NCBI GenBank assembly: GCA_007115705.1
Contig: QXEO01000237.1
Span: 2,170,108 to 2,234,107, forward strand
Origin: Dactylis glomerata
Taxonomy: Eukaryota > Streptophyta > Magnoliopsida > Poales > Poaceae
Direction of reading: 5' to 3'
DNA: 64,000 bases
The translations under genes and the position numbers were made by a program. The first letter of the stretch is position 1, and every line of letters begins with the position of its first letter. Of this stretch, positions 58,301-64,000 are shown piece after piece. The notes below the pieces were generated by a model. That model did not search any database. It had not been told where the DNA came from and saw only the letters and a list, made by a program, of their open reading frames with translations.

Positions 58301-59943
58301 TATTTTCAAATTGAACCCATAAAATATGAATTATTATTGTACTAATGGATTCTATATGTTCTAAGGATTCCAACGGTATATCATTTGTTATTTTTGGGCT
58401 TATGGATCAGAAGATATGAATTTCTGAAGATTTGGATCAAATCTGATTTCAAATTCTAACTCGAGTTTTTGTTTTAACCGGAAGCCGACACGTGGCTGTC
58501 TGTGATTTGGCGGTACCGTTTCAGTTGGATCGCCGTTGTGGAGCGTCGGATTAAAAGATGATCTGATGGATCAGATCGAAGGATACCCCTTCGTTTAAGT
58601 GATTGAATCTGGGCGGTTAGATCGTGATCCGACGAGCGAGATTCAGAAGGATGAGAGGCTCACCGGGCTAGGTTAGGTTTCCGGCGAGTTCTCCGACATG
58701 GGCGGCCAGACGTCGATCTCCGGCGGTGCTCCGGCGACCCCTAGACGACGGCGTGTCTATGACGAGACGCAGGGCGACGAGGTGGGCTCCGGGGTTTGGT
58801 GCCTGACGTCGATGGCTTCCAGGCGGGGAAGGGGGAGGCGGCTGGAGCGGGGTTAGGCGCAGGCGAGCTCCTGGTCTGCGCGTCGACGTCGATCTGCCAC
58901 ACCAAAAGCGAACAAAGCGCGTCACTGGGCACGCCGGGAGAGAAGAGAGGAGTTAGGAAAAGAAGGAGGGGCTCTCGCTCACCGTGGGCGCCGAATTCGA
59001 GCGAGGATTCCTGCAGATGCCGCGGAGGCCGGCGAGCAATTCGAGCAGCCTGGGGGCACGAGTTGTAGAAGAATGAAGGGGAAATGGAGAGGGGAGAGGG
59101 GGCTATTTATAGGTGTGGCCGGGGTATCGAATTAGGCCGGCATTTAATCGAATTGAAGCGGAGAAATCAGTGCGGAGGTTCGGTTACTAGCGTCGATTTC
59201 GGTCCAGGGAAGAAGAACCTGACCGGTGGGTCCCGGTCGTCAGAGGGAGAGAGAGAGAGGAGAGGGATACCGGTTCGGTAGAGGGCTTCCTGGGCCACGG
59301 GCCGGTTTCCTGTCTGGGCCGATTTGGATCCCTGGGGCCCTTTTCCATTTTTATTTTCTTTTCTTCTTTTCTTTTTCTGATTTTCTTATTTGCTTCATAT
59401 ATTTTGCATAAATGCTTCAAATCAAACCAAACAAATTTTCATATTCCTCAAATCTTCAAGATCACATTTTAAACCAATAAAATACATGTTTTCTTATTAA
59501 AATAAGCTTTCAAATAAGCTTTATGAACATAGCAAGAAGGACTGGCTTGTTCACATAAAATATAAACTAGGGTTTAAGAAATAAACCTTTTAGAATTGGT
59601 TGAAAATACTTTTATAAGACAATGTTTGAAATTAAATTTCAAACTTAGTTTTTAAAAATATAATCTTTAATAAATATGAATATGAATCCTTTTGGTAAAC
59701 ACTCTCTATGCTGTTGAGCCTTGCATAGGTTTTGAATAAGGGCAAGAAAACAGTATTTCAAATTCTTTTATTTTCCCAAAGAAACTCTTCAAGAAATGAT
59801 AGAAAGCTTGGGATAGGTTTTCAAATAAAGCTTTCAAATAAACCCACAAGTTTTAAATTCTTGTGAATTTCTAATCATCTCAAGCATAACAAAAGCAAAA
59901 AAAAAAATTCCCCCAAAATTTGATAAAATCTTGGGATGTTACA
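55397..59943 (-). repeat. 5' LTR of D
   Basis: TATA box at 59104-59111 (minus), GTGAGC donor at 58662-58663, dyad at 56081-56092. Otherwise AT-rich and gene-free. Confidence 0.92.
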
Positions 59944-59948
59944 GTGTG

Positions 59949-62900
59949 TCACTTGCCTTTTGAAGAACACGATGTTTCTCTTCCCTCAACTAAGCGTATA
60001 GTCCTCTGCACCAACTATAGTATAGAAGGAACACAACATAAACACTCCAAACAATCACTAACAAACAATTTAAGCAATCGAAGGTATTTGTTTAACCATT
60101 TAGCTTTATTGAGATGTTGTGATTTGGAGGGTATGGTAAAAGATCATGATTTATAAGATATGAGTTTGAGGGCTTAGTTGGGATGGATCTGTATGATTGA
60201 GAGGGAAAAGGTCTAGGCGACTTTAAGAATGCTTGAACTACTCAAATGGCACATTTGCAAGTTGAATAGTTCAATACATGTAAACAATACTAAGTGGGCT
60301 TTGGATTGGGTATGGATGGTTGATGTTTGAGGACATGGCTCAAATGGTTCGTTGATCAACATGGTGTATAACTCATACTATGGTACGGGTTATAACAGCT
60401 CCACATTAATATGATCTAGGTTTGGGACGAATTCATATTCTACTCAAGTAGCACAATTGCAGTTTGAATATATATGAATTAGACAGAGTATAATGGGTGA
60501 AATCTTTATGCTTTATCGAAGCATATTGAATCGTGGAATATCTCATGTGGATAAATCACATAAGAGACAAAATAGTGCAATAGCAATACTATTGAATAAG
60601 TGTGACGACAATTATTCTTATATAGTATATATTACACTTAAGCAATGGGCTAGGATTTTTATAACATTGAAGTACTCAATTAACTCAAATGTAAATTGAA
60701 TAGCTCAATGCAAGGTTAAGATTGAGTAGCCATGAGTAAACGGCTACAGGTAAAGGATAGGTATAGATGATGTTTGAAAACATGGCTTAAGGATTTCAAA
60801 TGAGTAATGGGGTTGGGTTAAGTACTATGATGTTGATTTGATCAATACCATAGTATCAAAGGTAGAAACTAAGATTGAAAGTATCACACTCTACTCAAAT
60901 AACACATTTGTAATTTGAATAAGTGTGAACTAGACAAGTTAGGGCTAAGTAGATATGATCTTGGTCAAGATGTTGTTCAGATCACATTGGTGACTATGCA
61001 TGAATATAGGATTCACTAAAGTAGAAAGAATTATTACTAGAAGAATTAGTCTTAACCCTATAGTAGAAATGACTCAAATCCTCATTTTTAGATTCGAATA
61101 ATTGTGAAGTGGCTCAAGAAAATTATATGCAACATTACTGGATAGCTTGCAGTAAAGCAAAGCCACTGCAAGTGGATTCATTCTAAAATAAATTTTAGAA
61201 CCCAAGATATGGTCAAAATAGTGATTTGAAAAGATTTGAATGCACAAGGTGTGTGCACGTATCAAATTTAGATTTTTTTGATCCCATGATGTTCTACAAG
61301 TTCTAAGGAATCCAGAGACTACAAATTTGTAATTTTTGGACTCCTGGTTCAAAAGATATGAATTAAACAAACTAACAGGAGGTTCAATCCCAATTTGAAA
61401 ATAGTTTCAAATTGAACCCATGAAATATGGGGTTTTATTGTACTACTGGATTCTACAGGTTTCAAGGATTCCAACGGTATACAAATCGCTATTTTTGGAT
61501 CTACAGATCGAAAGATATGAATTTTGCAAGATTGGGATCAAATCTGGTTTGAAATTCCTATTTGAATTTTCTGTTTAAACCAGAGGCCGACACGCGGCGT
61601 GATCTAATTGGGCGATACCGGTTCGGCCGGATCGGCGATGCTGGTCGTTGGATCTAACTAATCTGTATGGCCCAGATCTGATACCGATTCGGTTTAAGTT
61701 ATTCTATCCTAGCCACAGGATCTGAATCTAACGGATCACAGAGGATGAGAGGGAGAGCTCACCGAGGGGCTAGGGTTTGGTCACCGGCGGCGAGCTCCGG
61801 CACTGGAATTGAATGGTGGTGATGATGCAGCTGCTTCCGGAGGTGATGGAGACCGAGACGGAGTGCGGAAGAGGACGGTGAGCATGCGGGCTTGATCGGC
61901 TGCTTCTGGAGTGGTCTCATGTGACGGCTGGGGACGGACGGAATGCTCCAGACGTCGGCGGCCTTGGCGTTGATGTCGTCGATGATTCGCTGCAGGGAAA
62001 AATGCAGGGACAGCCTGAGAAGGAGCGCAAGAGAGAGGGAAGTAGAAAGGATAAGAAATTGGGGGCGTTTGCTCACGGATTCGTCGCCCAGTGCTTGGGA
62101 TGACCGCGGTACTGGGAGGTTTCCGACGAGCAATCGCCGTGGATTGGCGGCGGTATTCGGGGAGGATCAAAGGGAGACGAGAGAGGTACGCGCGGGGTAA
62201 ATATAGACGTGGCACGGGGAGGTAACGGCCGGGCATTAACTTGAATTGAAGATGGGGAGTAACGGCGGGGAGGGAAATGGTCTCCGGCGTTGATTTCGGC
62301 CAGAGGAGGAAGAAGGTGACGTGGCCTGACTAGTGGGGCCCGCACGTCAGCGAGGCAAGGGGAAAACAGAGGGTTACCGTTTCGGGTTCGTTACTGGGCC
62401 GCGGCTGGCTTCTGGAGTTGGGCTGAAAGGCTTCCCTGGGGCCCCTTTTCATATTTTTCTCTCCTTTGTTCCTTTTCTTTTTCTATTTTCTTATTTCTTT
62501 CACAGATTTTGTAAAAATGCTCCAAATCAATTCAAACCACTTTCAGAAATTTTGTAAAATTCATAGCAAGGTTTTAAACCAATAGGAAGCAAGTTTTCAG
62601 AAACAAAACAAGATTTTTAATAGAAATATAGGTTGAGCCTAATGGTTTTTTTGCTTGCATAAAGCTAAATAGGATTTTAAGATAAATCTCTTGAAAATAG
62701 GAAATAACCCTTTATAAAATAATGTTTGAAAATATCCTTCAAACTTATTTTCTTGTAACACAATCTTTACTAAATAAAACACCTTTGGGATCCATCCCTT
62801 TACAAGCAAGCTTGCATAGGTTTGAAGTAAATTAATAGTTGATCTTTCTCAAGGAAGTTCTACAAGAAAAATAATAGAAGGTTTAAAATATTTTCTACTA

Positions 62901-63017
62901 AAACTTTCAAAATAGATTCAAAAGTTTTTAAATTCCTGTGAATTTCCAATCATTTCAAGCAATACAAAAGCAAAAAAAAAATTCCCCCAAATTTTGTTAA
63001 AATCTTGGGATGTTACA
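59949..63017 (-). repeat. 5' LTR of A, promoter side
   Basis: TATA box TATATTTA at 62198-62205 (minus), GTGAGC donor at 61761-61762 and GC-rich leader between. Ends GGGATGTTACA next to the CATAT duplication. Confidence 0.9.
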
Positions 63018-63022
63018 CATAT

Positions 63023-63259
63023 ATCCAAAGGTGGAGTATAATCAAAAACTCGGCAGTCGAAGTCTCAGATGAAAGAGCAATAGACGCATTCATAGTCGGG
63101 TTGCGACGAGGAGACCTAGTCGAAGAAATGGGAAGGATCAAGCCAAAAACTGTATGAGATCTAATGGACGTAGCGAACAGATTTGCAGATGGAAAGGATG
63201 CGTGCAACAATAAACGCACGCGTTCACCAGAGGATGATAGAGGAAACAGGTATGGAGGG
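63023..63259 (+). pseudogene. gag: gag of element H, continuation
   Basis: The frame resumes with the capsid C-terminal half (AIDAFIVGLRRGDLVEEM). A TGA at 63155-63157 fits CGA to TGA. The segment ends in a basic region where LTR I starts. Confidence 0.8.
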
Positions 63260-64000
63260 TGTCGTGGGAATTTAGAGACAGTAGCCATGGGTAGGCTTAT
63301 CGGAGGGGCTCGACGGTGACGACGAGGGGCCCGGCTTGGGATTATGCCTACTGTGACACCACGGTTTACCCAGGTTTAGGGCCCTCCCGGGTGGAGGTAA
63401 ACCCCTACTTCCTTCCTGCTTCGTATTGATTGGAGAGTATCGGTTACAATGCTCCTCGAGCTGTTCGGGCTAGAGGAGGAAGAAGAAGATCGGATCTCCC
63501 CTATGCTAAGGGTCCAGGCCCCCTTATATAGACGGGGGCCTGGTTACAGGTTTAGGTAGCAATTCGACCGGCTGCCGGCTCCTCGGCGGCGACGCTCCTG
63601 GCGTGATGCTCTGGCCCTACTCTGAGAAAGGCACTTTATAAAGTGCCTTTCCCCTCAGCCAGCATCTGGAGGGCATATCCCTTCTCTTTTGCCTCGGATC
63701 CCATCGTGGGGAAGGGTCTTCGATCTCTCATTGGCTGAGGCCAGTCGTGGCGGGCGTCATTCCGTCCTTGGCCTCTGTCGCTCCTGTCGGGGCCATCCTA
63801 CTTTCGGCCAGACGACCGTTGGGAAGCTTTGTCTTCATCGCCCGGCTCCGGTCTTCCACGGCGGAGTCACCAGCCGGCTGCTGGCGCAGCCGGCCCTTCG
63901 GGCGGAGCCGGTCTTCTCGTGTTGAAGCCGTGGGGGCTCCTGGGACGCCGGCCGGCATATTGCCCGGCCCGTGGTGCGCCCCCTAAGTCATCCCCACGAC
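63260..64000 (-). repeat. LTR of element I, C family, minus orientation
   Basis: Reverse complement of a C-type LTR with many substitutions: TGTCGTGGG ends, TATATAAGGGGG near 63517-63530 and the 24-bp palindrome at 63627-63650. U5 still carries ATGGCTACTGTCTC, the gag start. The last base falls outside the window, so it is unknown whether this is a solo LTR or a full element. The left flank GAGGG (63255-63259) would be the target duplication. Confidence 0.85.

Larger units (their letters stand above)
37900..59943 (-). mobile_element. Element D, long-LTR non-autonomous retrotransposon carrying C
   Basis: Same plan as A. LTRs at 37900-42450 (4551 bp) and 55397-59943 (4547 bp), with about 57 differences by eye (about 1.25%). 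Internal region without C: about 3.2 kb. It retains ORF1, a decayed knuckle remnant and a broken ORF3. The terminal dinucleotide of the left LTR is TA instead of TG. No pol is present. Confidence 0.88.
15225..63017 (-). mobile_element. Element A, long-LTR non-autonomous retrotransposon carrying B, C and D
   Basis: Minus-strand element. 3' LTR: 15225-18111 plus 31182-32657 (split by B, 4363 bp in total). Internal region: 32658-36604 (3.9 kb). 5' LTR: 36605-37899 plus 59949-63017 (split by D, 4364 bp). LTR ends are TGTAACATCCC and GGGGCRTTACA on the minus strand. Three ORFs are present: coiled coil, zinc knuckles, unknown. None encodes RT, RNase H or integrase, so movement needs a helper. By eye the LTRs differ at about 44 sites (about 1.0%), or about 0.4 Myr at the commonly used grass rate of 1.3e-8. 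The size plan (4.4 kb LTRs, under 4 kb inside) resembles the LARD and TR-GAG classes. Confidence 0.85.
13180..63259 (+). mobile_element. Element H, Ty3/gypsy element split by A and by I
   Basis: A short LTR-like segment, a primer site and a gag gene on the plus strand. The gag frame stops at 15224 at the CATAT duplication and resumes at 63023 after element A. It ends at 63259 where another LTR begins. PR, RT and integrase are not in the window. The PBS-like TTGGCGTCGACCATGGGG resembles that of B and C, suggesting a Tat-like relative, but clade assignment without pol is tentative. Confidence 0.7.

Noticed and set aside
1..64000. Host protein-coding gene, tRNA or rRNA gene
   Set aside because: All long intact frames fall inside bounded retroelements; no cloverleaf or rRNA-like stretch was noticed on reading, though a tRNA scan was not run.

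Overview
The window looks like intergenic heterochromatin from a large grass genome, most likely a pooid (Triticeae or Poeae type). Essentially all of it can be assigned to nested LTR retrotransposons, and I see no host gene, tRNA, rRNA or CRISPR array. All coordinates, splice sites and LTR comparisons below were read by eye.

Layout. E (1-4650, minus; long-LTR element with only its promoter-side LTR and first ORF in the window) sits in F (4651-8903, plus; Athila-like 3' UTR and 3' LTR). F sits in the LTR of G (8904-13179, minus; short Athila-like non-autonomous element). H (13180-63259, plus; gypsy element with a gag gene) adjoins G. The H gag gene is split by a 47.8 kb block: A (15225-63017, minus, LTRs about 4.36 kb, TSD CATAT). 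The left LTR of A contains B (18112-31176, plus, Tat-like, LTRs 973 bp, TSD ATCAA). The right LTR of A contains D (37900-59943, minus, LTRs about 4.55 kb, TSD GTGTG). The internal region of D contains C (43304-53077, plus, Tat-like, LTRs 743 bp, TSD CTCTG). I, a minus-strand LTR of the C family (63260 to the window end), cuts H gag again.

How the genes work together. B and C are Tat-type Ty3/gypsy relatives: sense gag-pol with a second RNase H, and a convergent antisense gene between pol and the 3' LTR. The antisense gene of B is a seven-coding-exon gene whose splice phases all agree (about 1190 aa, putative gypsy-type transposon domain at the N-terminus, coiled coils near the C-terminus). 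In C the same slot holds a single-exon gene for an AT-hook plus B3-like DNA-binding protein of about 268 aa. Sense genes are damaged: B lacks capsid, protease and RT; C lacks a recognisable capsid core, has two nonsense codons and a lost integrase zinc-finger cysteine.

A, D and E form a second group: very long LTRs, an initiator-Met tRNA primer site, no RT or integrase in A or D, and an unfamiliar coiled-coil protein in the gag position. A also encodes a protein with six zinc knuckles. In all three the LTR has a TATA box, a GC-rich leader and a strong GTGAG splice donor, while a 3' splice site abuts the ATG of ORF1. This predicts that the ORF1 mRNA is made by splicing out most of the leader including the primer-binding site. 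That architecture and the B3/AT-hook antisense gene are the two observations I consider most worth following.
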